A stretch of 64,000 bases of DNA, taken from assembly GCF_002937075.1 (NCBI RefSeq), contig NZ_NHSJ01000129.1, positions 62,001 through 126,000 on the forward strand, read 5' to 3'. Of the stretch, positions 8,140 through 16,788 are shown piece by piece. Position numbers and translations under genes: made by a program. Source of the DNA: Rhodoblastus sphagnicola (lineage in GTDB: Bacteria; Pseudomonadota; Alphaproteobacteria; Rhizobiales; Beijerinckiaceae). Numbering within the stretch: position 1 is the stretch's first letter; each line of letters opens with the position of its first letter. The notes below the pieces were generated by a model. The model was given only the letters and a program-made list of their open reading frames with translations. It made no database searches and was not told the origin of the DNA.

Positions 8140-8379
8140 ATGAATAAAACTCTCGCACTCATCGCCACAAGCACGATTGTCCTGACTCTCGACGTCGGAG
8201 CCGCCAACGCGGACAGGGGTCCAGGCCTTGGTTCGGATGGGCGCCAAATGCGCGCCGAAAGTGTGAACAGTTGCGAGAAAAGACGATTCGCGTGCGTCCA
8301 GGACCTGGGGCCGACGCCGCGTCGGCTGTGGCAGGTGAGCTCTTGCCACAACGACTATCGCCGCTGTCTCGACCGCTGA
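8140..8379 (+). CDS. Small secreted four-cysteine protein, C-x6-C-x16-C-x6-C family (copy 1)
   Basis: A 79-residue protein of unrecognised family. A signal peptide (MNKTLALIATSTIVLTLDVG, cleavage near ANA-D) is followed by a mature part of about 50 residues. Its four cysteines are spaced C-x6-C-x16-C-x6-C, with the landmarks VNSC, DLGPTPRR and RRCLDR. Two other proteins in this window, at 11461-11715 and 63317-63556, share exactly this spacing. The pattern suggests two disulfide-linked helices in the periplasm. The ATG at 8140 is preferred; an upstream TTG at 8122 has no better ribosome site. An RND relic lies just upstream. Confidence 0.7.
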   Translation: MNKTLALIATSTIVLTLDVGAANADRGPGLGSDGRQMRAESVNSCEKRRFACVQDLGPTPRRLWQVSSCHNDYRRCLDR

Positions 8380-8383
8380 AGAA

Positions 8384-8423
8384 CCTCGCAAGGCGCCGGC
8401 GGTTTTGCGGGCGCCTTGCGAGG
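8384..8423. terminator. Bidirectional terminator hairpin
   Basis: CCTCGCAAGGCGCC (8384-8397) pairs perfectly with GGCGCCTTGCGAGG (8410-8423) around a GGCGGTTTTGCG loop. It sits between two convergent genes, the small cysteine protein ending at 8379 and the histidine kinase ending at 8448. Confidence 0.6.
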
Positions 8424-8447
8424 ACGCGCCAAAGCGCTTTCGGCGCT

Positions 8448-9776
8448 TCATGCAATCCCGCGCGGCGTCGGCGCGAAAACAATCCGCGCCGTCGCTCCCT
8501 GACCGGGGAGCATGGTCAAGGCGAACGAGCCGCCATGGATATCGGCGATGCGGCCGACGATCTTCAACCCGAGGCCAAGCCGATCCGCGTTGACGGTCGC
8601 GGGCTTTGAAAACCGTCCGCCATCGTCGCGGACCGAAAATTCAGGACCGGGCCCGGCCTCGACGCGGATGGCTGCGCCCTTCCCGCTATGGCGCACGGCA
8701 TTTTCAATGAGATTGCGCAGGGCGTTCTCGACCAGCGCCGGATGGCCCTTGAAAGGCTTCGGGCCCTTGTCGGCGAATTCGATCGTCTTGCCGGACGCAT
8801 AGACCAGCGGCGCCAGCGCGCCGACGACCTGCTCCGCCATGTCCACGGGCTGGATCAGCGCGGCCTTGGCGAGGCCCGCGCCTTCGAGCCGCGCCAGAGC
8901 GGTCAATTGCTCGACAAGCCGATTGAGCGCCTCCAGATCCAGCTCGACTTTTCGCGCGCGCGGGTCGTCGATTTTTTCGAGTTCGAGACGCGCGATGGCG
9001 AGCGGGGTTCGCACTTCATGGGAAATCGCCGAGGTCAGCAGTTTTTGCGACCGCATCAGTTCGATGACGCGATCAAAGGCCGCGTTGACCGCCTGCGTGA
9101 AATGCGCGATTTCCCGAGGCATGCCCTCCGTCGGCAGGCGGTCGCCGGGCGCCAGCGGGTTCAGAGCGGCGACGCGCTCGGCGGCCTCCCCCACTGGCCG
9201 CAAGGCCTGGACGATCGACCAGGTGGTGGCGCCCAGCACGAAAACCAGCAGCAGGCTCATCGGCAAGATCAAGTGATCCTCGACCTCATGGGCCAGAACC
9301 TCCCAGAGCACGCCGTCGCGATCGCCGATGATCGCCACTTCGAGGACGATCGGCTCCGGCGTGGCGGCCACGACGCGCCCGCCCACGACATTCAGCGGCT
9401 TGCCCGGTGTGAGTTGCGTCATCCAGAAGGTGACCGGCTTCAGGTCGATCGGCAGGAATTGCGCCGCGCATTCCCTGTCGCAATTCTCGAACAGCACGGC
9501 GCCGCTCACCGCGCGCACGCGCGCGAAATAGCCGCTGTCGGCTTTTTGATAGCGGCCTCGCAGCGCGCCGGGCAGCGTGAAGCCGGTTGTCTGCGCGCCA
9601 CTGACGAGACCCTGCGCCAGCGCCTCCGTCTCCATCCTGATCGCCAGACGCGCCAGGCTCTGGTCATCATACCAATATTCGGCGAACACACCGGCCAGTT
9701 GCGCCAGCATGGCGAAGCCCGAGAAGAACACGATGCGCCGGACGACAATGGTGACAAGGGAGGTTTGGCGCGTCAC
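8448..9776 (-). CDS. Sensor histidine kinase
   Basis: A 442-residue membrane kinase. A first membrane segment (about 10-32), a periplasmic sensor region (about 33-170) with two close cysteines C99 and C103 (NCDREC), and a second membrane segment (about 171-190) are followed by HAMP, the H-box ISHEVRTPLA with H253, the N-box NLIENAVRHSG and glycine-rich ATP-binding motifs. It overlaps the response regulator gene by four bases. The sensor domain is not recognised. The cysteine pair and the upstream PepSY/cytochrome b561 genes suggest a metal or redox signal, which is inference. Confidence 0.85.
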   Translation of the reverse strand: MTRQTSLVTIVVRRIVFFSGFAMLAQLAGVFAEYWYDDQSLARLAIRMETEALAQGLVSGAQTTGFTLPGALRGRYQKADSGYFARVRAVSGAVLFENCDRECAAQFLPIDLKPVTFWMTQLTPGKPLNVVGGRVVAATPEPIVLEVAIIGDRDGVLWEVLAHEVEDHLILPMSLLLVFVLGATTWSIVQALRPVGEAAERVAALNPLAPGDRLPTEGMPREIAHFTQAVNAAFDRVIELMRSQKLLTSAISHEVRTPLAIARLELEKIDDPRARKVELDLEALNRLVEQLTALARLEGAGLAKAALIQPVDMAEQVVGALAPLVYASGKTIEFADKGPKPFKGHPALVENALRNLIENAVRHSGKGAAIRVEAGPGPEFSVRDDGGRFSKPATVNADRLGLGLKIVGRIADIHGGSFALTMLPGQGATARIVFAPTPRGIA

Positions 9777-10450
9777 GGTTCGACCTCGCGCAACAGATAG
9801 CCGACGCCCCGGATCGTCTCGATCGCCGCGCCGGTGACCTGCCCCTCCAACTTCTTGCGCAGGCGCGAGACCGACAGCTCGACGGCGTTGGTTGAAAGTT
9901 CATCGCCGAATTCCGATAAGGCGTGCTCCAGCTTGCGCTTGGGCGTGACACGTCCGACGTCGCGCATCAAGACTTCGACAATCGTGCGCTCGCGCGGCGT
10001 CAGCGCCAGCTCGGTCTCGCCGCAGGCAAGGACGCCGCTGGCCGGATCGAAGCTGAGGCGGCCAGCGACGAGGATGGGCGGCGCGGTGTCGGGCGCCCGG
10101 CGCAGCAATGCGCGGCAGCGGGCGAGAAACTCGCCATGGTTGAAGGGTTTGACAAGATAATCGTCGGCGCCGGCGTCGAGCCCGGCGATGCGCTCGTCGA
10201 TCGCGCCGCGCGCCGTCAGGACAAGGATCGGAGTCTGGACGGCGCGCTGGCGGATGTCGCGGATGAGGTCGAGGCCGTCGCCATCGGGCAGGCCGAGGTC
10301 GATCAACAGCAAATCATAAGCCGTCGTGGCCGAGGCTTCCTGCCCCTCTTCGATGGTCCCGAAGGCGTCGAGGCGCCAACCCGCGCCATGGACGCTCTCG
10401 GTCAAGAGTTCCCTCAGGCGCGGATTGTCCTCGACCAGCAGCAGCCTCAT
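9773..10450 (-). CDS. OmpR-family response regulator
   Basis: A 225-residue regulator with a receiver domain (acidic pair in LLVEDN, phospho-acceptor D51 in LLIDLGLPDG, lysine in LVKPF) and a C-terminal winged helix ending RGVGYLLREV. It is coupled to the kinase downstream and the cytochrome b561 gene upstream by ATGA overlaps, so the four genes PepSY, b561, regulator and kinase form one transcription unit. It probably controls its own operon. Confidence 0.88.
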   Translation of the reverse strand: MRLLLVEDNPRLRELLTESVHGAGWRLDAFGTIEEGQEASATTAYDLLLIDLGLPDGDGLDLIRDIRQRAVQTPILVLTARGAIDERIAGLDAGADDYLVKPFNHGEFLARCRALLRRAPDTAPPILVAGRLSFDPASGVLACGETELALTPRERTIVEVLMRDVGRVTPKRKLEHALSEFGDELSTNAVELSVSRLRKKLEGQVTGAAIETIRGVGYLLREVEP

Positions 10451-11007
10451 GCCCGTTTTCGCCCCGTGATCATCGCCCTGACGAGATTTTCGCCATGTCT
10501 CCAGCTTTCGAACAGAGCCGCGGCGACATGCGCGCCCGCGAACACGACAATGACGTTGGCGAGCGCCTCGTGCAACTCTTCCAGATTGTCATCGCCGAAC
10601 CAGGCGTCGAGCGTCAGCATCCAGCCGGTCAGCGAGACGCCCGCCAGCAAGGCCATCAGCGCCAGCATCATCGCCGCGCCGGCCGGATTATGGCCGAGAA
10701 ACCGTGGCGCGCGTCCCCGCGCCAGCGCCTTGAGATAGGCCGCAAGCGCGGACGGTCTTGGGACGAATTCCGAAAACCTTGCGTAGCGCGCGCCGACAAA
10801 GCCCCAGACGATGCGGATAGCCAGCGCCAAAGCGACGGCATAGCCGATCCAGCGGTGCGCGCCCTTGCCGTCGGTGAAGACGGCGAGGTTCAACACGCAT
10901 CCGGCGACGACGCTCCAATGAAACAGCCGCACCACGGGATCCCAGACACGGACCTGCGACAGGGGCGGAAGGACTTCGTCTTCACTCGTCCCCGAGGGCG
11001 CGGCCAT
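10447..11007 (-). CDS. Cytochrome b561-family membrane protein
   Basis: A 186-residue di-haem-type membrane cytochrome. About four membrane segments carry the haem-ligand context VRVWDPVVRLFHWSVV (His near residue 30), HRWIGYA, and LHEALANVIVVFAGAH. Such proteins move electrons across the cytoplasmic membrane, often to a small periplasmic partner. The adjacent PepSY protein is a candidate partner. Its start is one base after the PepSY stop codon, and its end overlaps the regulator gene. A related but longer b561 is encoded at 21852-22499. Confidence 0.82.
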   Translation of the reverse strand: MAAPSGTSEDEVLPPLSQVRVWDPVVRLFHWSVVAGCVLNLAVFTDGKGAHRWIGYAVALALAIRIVWGFVGARYARFSEFVPRPSALAAYLKALARGRAPRFLGHNPAGAAMMLALMALLAGVSLTGWMLTLDAWFGDDNLEELHEALANVIVVFAGAHVAAALFESWRHGENLVRAMITGRKRA

Positions 11008-11008
11008 T

Positions 11009-11287
11009 TCAGTCGCCGATCTCGGATTTCACCACGTCGCCGTTGACGGGGTTGAAATAGACCTCGGCCTTCTTGCCGTCCTTGGTGTAGCCGTAGATCT
11101 CATAGCAGTTCCCGGACACCTTGAAGGTCTTGATCCGCTCGTAGCCCAGCGTTGCGACCTTGGCCTTCATGGCGTCTTCCGACATCCACTTGTCCTTGGC
11201 TTCGGCGGTGCAATTGGGCGCCGCCTGGGCCGCGAGCGGAGCGGCGACGACCGAGGCGAACATGATGGAAATGGCGATCTTGCGCAT
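11009..11287 (-). CDS. Periplasmic PepSY-domain protein
   Basis: A 92-residue exported protein with a signal peptide (MRKIAISIMFASVVAAPLAA, cleavage at AQA-A) and one PepSY-like unit ending in YTKDGKKAEVYFNPVNGDVV. Two cysteines (about residues 26 and 61, NCTAE and GNCYEI) could form a disulfide. AGGAG precedes the start. PepSY proteins are often inhibitory or sensing partners. Being first in an operon with cytochrome b561 and a two-component system, it may feed the sensor kinase. Confidence 0.75.
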   Translation of the reverse strand: MRKIAISIMFASVVAAPLAAQAAPNCTAEAKDKWMSEDAMKAKVATLGYERIKTFKVSGNCYEIYGYTKDGKKAEVYFNPVNGDVVKSEIGD

Positions 11288-11460
11288 GGAAAGTCTCCTG
11301 TTGCGCCGGCGTCCCTTCCGGCGACAGGACCTTGCGCGGCCGAGGCTGTCGTTCCCCTGTCAATGACGCGAGAATTCCTGAGGATTTTTGCATCGCATGA
11401 CGCCCCGTTTATGGGCTGCCCGCGAAGGATCCATAGTCCAACCTGCGTTGCAACATGGCC

Positions 11461-11715
11461 TCAGCGAGCGCCTTGCTCCAGGATGCCGCGGTCCATGCAC
11501 TGGTCATAGGCGATGGCGCATTGGGTCATTTCGTGCGACCGCCGAGGCGCGGGGCCGATATCGAGCAAACAGGAATATTTTTCCTTCTCGCAGCTCTCCA
11601 CATGTTCCCCGTGATTGCGGTGTTCTTCCCAATCGAACATACCCGCGACGGCTTTCGTCGGGTGGGTCATGATCAGCGGCAAGGCGACGAGAAAGCAAAA
11701 AAATGAACGGCTCAT
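11461..11715 (-). CDS. Small secreted four-cysteine protein, C-x6-C-x16-C-x6-C family (copy 2)
   Basis: An 84-residue protein with a signal peptide (MSRSFFCFLVALPLIMTHPT, cleavage near AVA-G) and the landmarks VESC, DIGPAPRR and DQCMDR. Cysteine spacing C-x6-C-x16-C-x6-C is identical to the copies at 8140 and 63317. AGGAGGAG precedes the ATG at 11715, a strong ribosome site; the frame is open further upstream to 11895 but without signal-like sequence. It lies immediately downstream of the leftward RND efflux operon (ends 11856), which supports a link to metal stress at the envelope. The function is unknown. Confidence 0.75.
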   Translation of the reverse strand: MSRSFFCFLVALPLIMTHPTKAVAGMFDWEEHRNHGEHVESCEKEKYSCLLDIGPAPRRSHEMTQCAIAYDQCMDRGILEQGAR

Positions 11716-11855
11716 GATGAAGCTCCTCCTGGCTGACGCGGACGCAGGCGCGCGCGTCCCCGCCCTTGCTTTCGAGGAAATGACGGCGCACGTGAGGTCT
11801 GTCTCCACGACGGCGGAGCGACGCCACGGGAAGCGGCTTCGGTCGCGCAGGCTGT

Positions 11856-12167
11856 TCATTTGAACCGACCGAAACTCTCCACCGGCTCCACCCAATAGGC
11901 AAGGTCCGGTATGGCGCAGCCGGCGCGCACCTCGGCGAGCAGATCGGCAAGGCGCGCGCGCTCGATCACCATCACCAGCATGTTGCGTTCAATGCAGCCG
12001 CGCACTTTCTCGCGTGGCGACTTCCCGTCGAAGCTCGCGCCATGGCCTTCCGCGCGCCAGCTGGTGAAGCCCGGCACAGGCGGCGCCAGGTCGAGGAGAA
12101 AATCGACCACCCGATCCTCGGCGGCGACGGGATAGACCAATGTCAGTCTGCGGAGATCTCGATCCAT
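11856..12167 (-). CDS. DUF3240 family protein, companion of metal RND pumps
   Basis: A 103-residue cytosolic protein with PII-like alternation (LTLVYPVAAEDRVVDFLLD, then ERNMLVMVIERARLADLLAEV). DUF3240 proteins are regularly encoded at the end of CzcA/CusA operons, and this gene starts inside the 3' end of the RND gene (25-base overlap). It probably tunes or senses for the pump; no direct function is known to me. Confidence 0.75.
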   Translation of the reverse strand: MDRDLRRLTLVYPVAAEDRVVDFLLDLAPPVPGFTSWRAEGHGASFDGKSPREKVRGCIERNMLVMVIERARLADLLAEVRAGCAIPDLAYWVEPVESFGRFK

Positions 12168-15100
12168 TGACGTTTCCGAATGTGCGCTGGGGATGAGGAC
12201 GCGCCGAAGCGCCTGAACGAAATGGGCAGGAGCACCAGGGTGAGCAAAGTCGATGTGATCAGGCCGCCGATCACCACAATGGCGAGCGGTTTTTGAATCT
12301 CCGATCCCGGTCCCTGCGCGAACAGCAGCGGAACGAGACCGAGCGCGGCGATGCTCGCCGTCATCAGCACCGGACGCAGCCGCCGCTGGGCGCCTTCGAA
12401 CACGGCGACCTCAAGCGACGCGCCCATCGCCACGAGCTGGTTGAAATAGCTGACGAGCACGAGGCCGTTGAGCACGGCGATGCCGAGCAGGGCGATGAAG
12501 CCGACGGAAGCGGGCACCGAAAGATATTCGCCGGATATCCACAGCGCGATCACGCCGCCGACCAGCGCGAACGGCACATTGGCGAGCACCAGCAGCGCAT
12601 GTTTCACCGAGCCGAGCGTCGCGAACAGCACGATGAAGATCAAGCCGAGCGCGATGGGGATGACGATCGCCAGACGCGCGGCGGCGCGCTGCTGGTTTTC
12701 GAATTGGCCGCCCCAGACCAGCCGGTAGCCGGGCGGCAGCGGAACTTGCGCCGCCACCGCCTTTTGCGCGTCCTCGACGAAGCCGACGAGATCGCGGCCG
12801 CTGACATAGGCCTGCACGATGCCGAAGCGCGAGCCGTCCTCGCGGTCGATCTTGACACCCCCCTCGGTTCGCGCGAGTTGCGCGACATCCCCGGCGCGCA
12901 CGACGCCGCCGTCGCCGGTCGCAATCTGCATTTGCGCGAAGGCGTCCGGCGACTCGCGCACCTCCTGGGGTCCGCGCACAAGAATCGGGGTGCGGCGATT
13001 GCCTTCGATGACGAGTCCGCTCGGCGCGCCTTCAAGCAGCGCGCGCAACTCATCCTGCACGCGGTTGACCGACAATTTCGCGCGGCCGAGCGCGAGCGTG
13101 TCCAGCTTGATGTGCAGATAATCGACCGCGCCAGCGGCCGGCGTCACCACTTCCGCCGCGCCGCGCACTTTTGTCAGCACCGCCTTGATGCGGGTCGAAA
13201 GGTCGGAAAGCGTCGCGAGGTCGGGGCCGAAAACCTTGATCGCCAGATCGCCGCGCGATCCCGTCAGCATTTCGGAGGTGCGCATTTCGATGGGCTGGGT
13301 GAAGGCGAACTCGACGCCGGGGAAGCCGACCATCACGTCGCGCAACTGGCCGAGCAGCCAGTCCTTGTCCTGCACGCGCCATTTGTCCTTCGGCTTGAGC
13401 ACCAGGAAATTGTCGGCCTCGTTGAGGCCCATCGGATCGAGACCGAGCTCGTCGGCGCCAACGCGCGTGATGATGCGTTCAACCTCCGGAATTTTATCGC
13501 GCAACGCCTTTTGAATTCTCCGGTCGAGGTCCGCGCTGTGGGCGAGGTTGATCGACGGCAGCTTGGTCGTCTGCATGATGATCGCGCCTTCGTCCATGGT
13601 CGGCATGAAGGCCTTGCCGACCGCGTTATAGGCGAAGACAGACGCGACCAACCCGGCGAAAGCCACCAGCACGATCGGCAGCGGGCGCCTGAGCGAAAAG
13701 CCGAGCGCCTTGCGATAGGCTGGCGTGAGCCGGCGCATGAGCCAGGGTTCGTGAGGACCTGAGACTTTCAGGAGCATCGACGACAGCACGGGAATGAGCG
13801 TCAGCGACAGCAAGAGCGAAGCGCTCAGCGCGAAGATGATGGTGAGCGCGACCGGCGCGAACATCTTGCCTTCGAGGCCTTGCAGCGAAAGCAGCGGCAG
13901 GAACACGAGGCAGATGATGACGATGCCCGAGGCGACCGGCGTCGCGACTTCGACCGTCGACTCGAAGATGAGATGCAGGCGCGGCATGGCGCCTTTTCCG
14001 GCGGAGCCGAGCCGTTCGACATTGTTCTCCACCACGACCACCGCCGCGTCCACGATCAGACCGATGGCGATGGCGAGGCCGCCCAGGCTCATGAGATTGG
14101 CCGACATGCCGAAGGCCGACATGATCAGGAAGGTCGCCAGCGCCGCCATCGGCAGGGTGACAGCGACGACGATGGCCGCGCGCAAATCGCCGAGGAACAG
14201 CAGCAGCAAAATGACGACGAGGACCGTCGCCTCGATCAGCGCCTTCTTCACCGCGCCCACCGCGCCCTGGATCAGGTCGGCGCGATCATAGAAAACATTG
14301 ACCGACACGCCCGCAGGCAAACTTGTCTTCAGCTCGTCGAGTTTTGCGCGCACATCCTTCACGACGGCGCTGGCGTCGGCGCCGCGCAGCGCGATGACGA
14401 GGCCCTGCACCGCCTCGCCCTTGCCATCCTGCGTCACCGCGCCATAGCGCGTCACCGCGCCGATCTTCACGCTGGCGACGTCGCCGATGCGCAGGATGCG
14501 GTCCTTGTCGGTCTTCAGGACAATCTGTTCGAGATCGCGCGGCGTCTGGATCGAGCCTTCCGAGCGCACCACCAGCGCCTTCTCGCCATCGCTCAAGCGC
14601 CCCGCGCCATCGTTGCGGTTGTTGAGCGAAATGGCGTCGACGAGATCGGCGACGCTGAGCCCGGCGGCGGCGAGCAGGCGCGAATCCGGCGCGACTTCGA
14701 AGGCGCGGACGTGGCCGCCGAGCGTATTGACATCGGCGACGCCCGGAATGGTGCGCAGGGCCGGCCGGATCGTCCAGTCGAGCAGGGTCCGGCGCTCGGC
14801 GATGGAGAGTCCGTCGCCTTCCACGGTGAACATGAACACGTCCGAGAGCGGCGTCGAGATCGGCGCGAGGCCGCCGGAAATGTTCGCGGGCAGATCGGGA
14901 CGCACGGCGGCGAAGCGCTCCGTCACCTGCTGGCGCGCCCAATAGATGTCGGTCCCTTCCTCGAAATCCACCGTCAGATCGGCGATGGCGTATTTGGCCG
15001 AGGACCGCACCACGGTTTTCCTGGGAATGCCGAGCAGCTCCATTTCGAGCGGCGCGACGACTCGCGTCTCCACCTCCGCCGGCGTCATGCCCGGCGCCTT

Positions 15101-15253
15101 CAGGATGATCTTGACTTGCACCTGCGCGATATTGGGAAAGGCGTCGATGGGGATGCGCATGAACGCATAGGCGCCGGCCAACACGATCAGGGCGGCGACC
15201 AGCAGCGCGAACAGGCGCTGCGACAGCGAGAATTCCACCAGACGACGCAGCAT
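12143..15253 (-). CDS. HME-RND heavy-metal efflux pump, inner-membrane component
   Basis: A proton-driven trimeric exporter of 1036 residues. The usual RND plan is seen: first membrane helix (about 10-30), a large periplasmic loop containing the conserved TDIYWARQQVTERF segment, a central membrane block with LAIAIGLIVDAAVVVVENN in helix 4 (proton-relay acidic residues), a second periplasmic loop, and the final membrane block. The helix-4 motif is of the heavy-metal (CzcA/NccA/CusA) class; the metal cannot be decided. The start lies one base after the adaptor stop codon. No outer-membrane channel gene lies in the operon, so it would have to borrow one. Confidence 0.9.
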   Translation of the reverse strand: MLRRLVEFSLSQRLFALLVAALIVLAGAYAFMRIPIDAFPNIAQVQVKIILKAPGMTPAEVETRVVAPLEMELLGIPRKTVVRSSAKYAIADLTVDFEEGTDIYWARQQVTERFAAVRPDLPANISGGLAPISTPLSDVFMFTVEGDGLSIAERRTLLDWTIRPALRTIPGVADVNTLGGHVRAFEVAPDSRLLAAAGLSVADLVDAISLNNRNDGAGRLSDGEKALVVRSEGSIQTPRDLEQIVLKTDKDRILRIGDVASVKIGAVTRYGAVTQDGKGEAVQGLVIALRGADASAVVKDVRAKLDELKTSLPAGVSVNVFYDRADLIQGAVGAVKKALIEATVLVVILLLLFLGDLRAAIVVAVTLPMAALATFLIMSAFGMSANLMSLGGLAIAIGLIVDAAVVVVENNVERLGSAGKGAMPRLHLIFESTVEVATPVASGIVIICLVFLPLLSLQGLEGKMFAPVALTIIFALSASLLLSLTLIPVLSSMLLKVSGPHEPWLMRRLTPAYRKALGFSLRRPLPIVLVAFAGLVASVFAYNAVGKAFMPTMDEGAIIMQTTKLPSINLAHSADLDRRIQKALRDKIPEVERIITRVGADELGLDPMGLNEADNFLVLKPKDKWRVQDKDWLLGQLRDVMVGFPGVEFAFTQPIEMRTSEMLTGSRGDLAIKVFGPDLATLSDLSTRIKAVLTKVRGAAEVVTPAAGAVDYLHIKLDTLALGRAKLSVNRVQDELRALLEGAPSGLVIEGNRRTPILVRGPQEVRESPDAFAQMQIATGDGGVVRAGDVAQLARTEGGVKIDREDGSRFGIVQAYVSGRDLVGFVEDAQKAVAAQVPLPPGYRLVWGGQFENQQRAAARLAIVIPIALGLIFIVLFATLGSVKHALLVLANVPFALVGGVIALWISGEYLSVPASVGFIALLGIAVLNGLVLVSYFNQLVAMGASLEVAVFEGAQRRLRPVLMTASIAALGLVPLLFAQGPGSEIQKPLAIVVIGGLITSTLLTLVLLPISFRRFGASSSPAHIRKRQWIEISAD

Positions 15254-15254
15254 G

Positions 15255-16346
15255 TTATTCCCCGGTCATCATTTTTTCGAGCTGCGCCAAACCGTTGGTC
15301 GCCAGTTTCTGACCGGATTTCAGGCCTTCGGATTCCACCGTCGCGACATTGGCGGTCCTGCCCTTGACCAGGATCCCCACGGGGAGAAACCCGCCTTTGG
15401 TGCGGACGAAAACATGCGGGTTGCCGCCGATCCAGGCGATGGCGTCGGCGGAAATCTCGAATTCCCTGGCGGTCGCCGGCCGCACCACCATGATCGTGGT
15501 CGCCTGTCCGGTCATGTGATCCCGGCGCGAAGGAATTTCGGCGAGCAGCGTGGTCGAGCGCGTGACCGGGTCGAGCGTGATGCCGACGGAAATCACCTTT
15601 CCGGCATCGCCGTCCGGCAATTCGATGAGGTCGCCGACCCTGACCTTTCCGACCATCTGACCCGGTAATTGCGCCTGAAGCCAGAGTTCCTCGCTGGTGT
15701 CGATCAGAACCGCGGCCTCCATCGCCTGGACCGCCGCGCCCGGCGTCGGGCGGATCTCGACGATGCGGCCGTCGTTCGGGGCGGTCAGAGTGTAGCTGCC
15801 GTCGGCGTTGTGCTTGATCGCGCCCATCGCCAGCAGACGAACGGATTCCTTTGTGAGGGCGCGGACCTTTTCGACCTGCGCTTCGGCTTCGCCCACGCGG
15901 CCCGACGCGACGAGATCTTTCTGGAACAGGTCGCGCTGCCGCTGCGCCATGACTTCCGCGGTCTGCAGATCGGCTTCGGCCTGTTTCAGCCGCACCATTG
16001 TCTCCGACAGGTCGCGGCTCGCCAGCGTCACGAGAAGATCGCCCTTCCTGACGGTTTGTCCGGGAAGGACGTGCAGGTTGAGAACCGTGCCGGCAAAGGG
16101 CGCGGCGACGGCGATGCGCGCGTTCATCGGCGGGATGATCGTTGCCGGGAGAGCCACGACGATGCTCTTTTGCGCCAGGCGCACGTCGACCGCGCGGACA
16201 TCGAACTGTTCCATCTGGTCCGCCTTGATCGGCAGTTCCTTATCGACGTCCTGCGCCGCCAGAGATGCGTCGCAGCCCAGCAGCAATGCAATCGGCAGAG
16301 CGGCGAGCCAGGATCGGTAAGAGCTATTGTGGTAAGCGCGCGCCAT
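15255..16346 (-). CDS. RND periplasmic adaptor (membrane fusion protein)
   Basis: A 363-residue CzcB/CusB-like adaptor bridging the RND pump and an outer-membrane channel. A lipoprotein-like or Sec signal (ALPIALLLGCDASLAA) is followed by a barrel-sandwich half (FAGTVLNLHVLPGQTVRKGD), a coiled-coil hairpin (about 125-175), the second half barrel (LTAPNDGRIVEIRPTPGAAV) and a beta-barrel (VRVGDLIELPDGDAGKVISV). The start at 16346 is chosen because the signal follows it; the frame is open to 16448. The ribosome site is weak. Confidence 0.83.
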   Translation of the reverse strand: MARAYHNSSYRSWLAALPIALLLGCDASLAAQDVDKELPIKADQMEQFDVRAVDVRLAQKSIVVALPATIIPPMNARIAVAAPFAGTVLNLHVLPGQTVRKGDLLVTLASRDLSETMVRLKQAEADLQTAEVMAQRQRDLFQKDLVASGRVGEAEAQVEKVRALTKESVRLLAMGAIKHNADGSYTLTAPNDGRIVEIRPTPGAAVQAMEAAVLIDTSEELWLQAQLPGQMVGKVRVGDLIELPDGDAGKVISVGITLDPVTRSTTLLAEIPSRRDHMTGQATTIMVVRPATAREFEISADAIAWIGGNPHVFVRTKGGFLPVGILVKGRTANVATVESEGLKSGQKLATNGLAQLEKMMTGE

Positions 16347-16788
16347 GACGAATCCAGTCTGGTCAGTATTCCCAAGCAATTCTGTTTCGCCCGCGCCGAT
16401 CCGTGGGGTCGGCGCGGCGACCTTTTCATCAGGCCAAGGGGTGTCCATTGCTTGTCCGAGACCGGGTTATCAGGCGCGGAACCTGTCACTTCGCCGTCAG
16501 CGTTCCGTAATTCTCGACCCGCGCGAACGAAGGCGCGCGTCACCTCCCGTCGTCACGGCGCGCGTGGCGACCCAGATGAGCCCGGCCATTTGTGCGGCTG
16601 TGTCGCAGGCCAGCCCGCTTGCTCTTGACAAAATCCGCATACGACCTTCGACGTGTCCGATGCGCGCAATAACGAGGAAAACCCTAAGCGCTCAGGCCCT
16701 GATGGAAAGGATCGGAATATACCCAGACTCTCCGCGCAACGCCGGCCAACGCTTGGCGGCATCCGCTGAGCGCGCCGCGACTGACCAC
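16347..16788. other. Intergenic region without a recognised gene
   Basis: Between the adaptor start and the end of the ATPase fusion gene, 442 bases show no coding sequence, RNA or clear repeat I can support. The promoter of the RND operon must lie here. Confidence 0.5.

Noticed and set aside
12293-15367. Long rightward open frames (over 480 codons each) opposite the RND pump genes
   Set aside because: Compositionally Arg/His/Asp-rich antisense frames of real genes; no recognisable domain.
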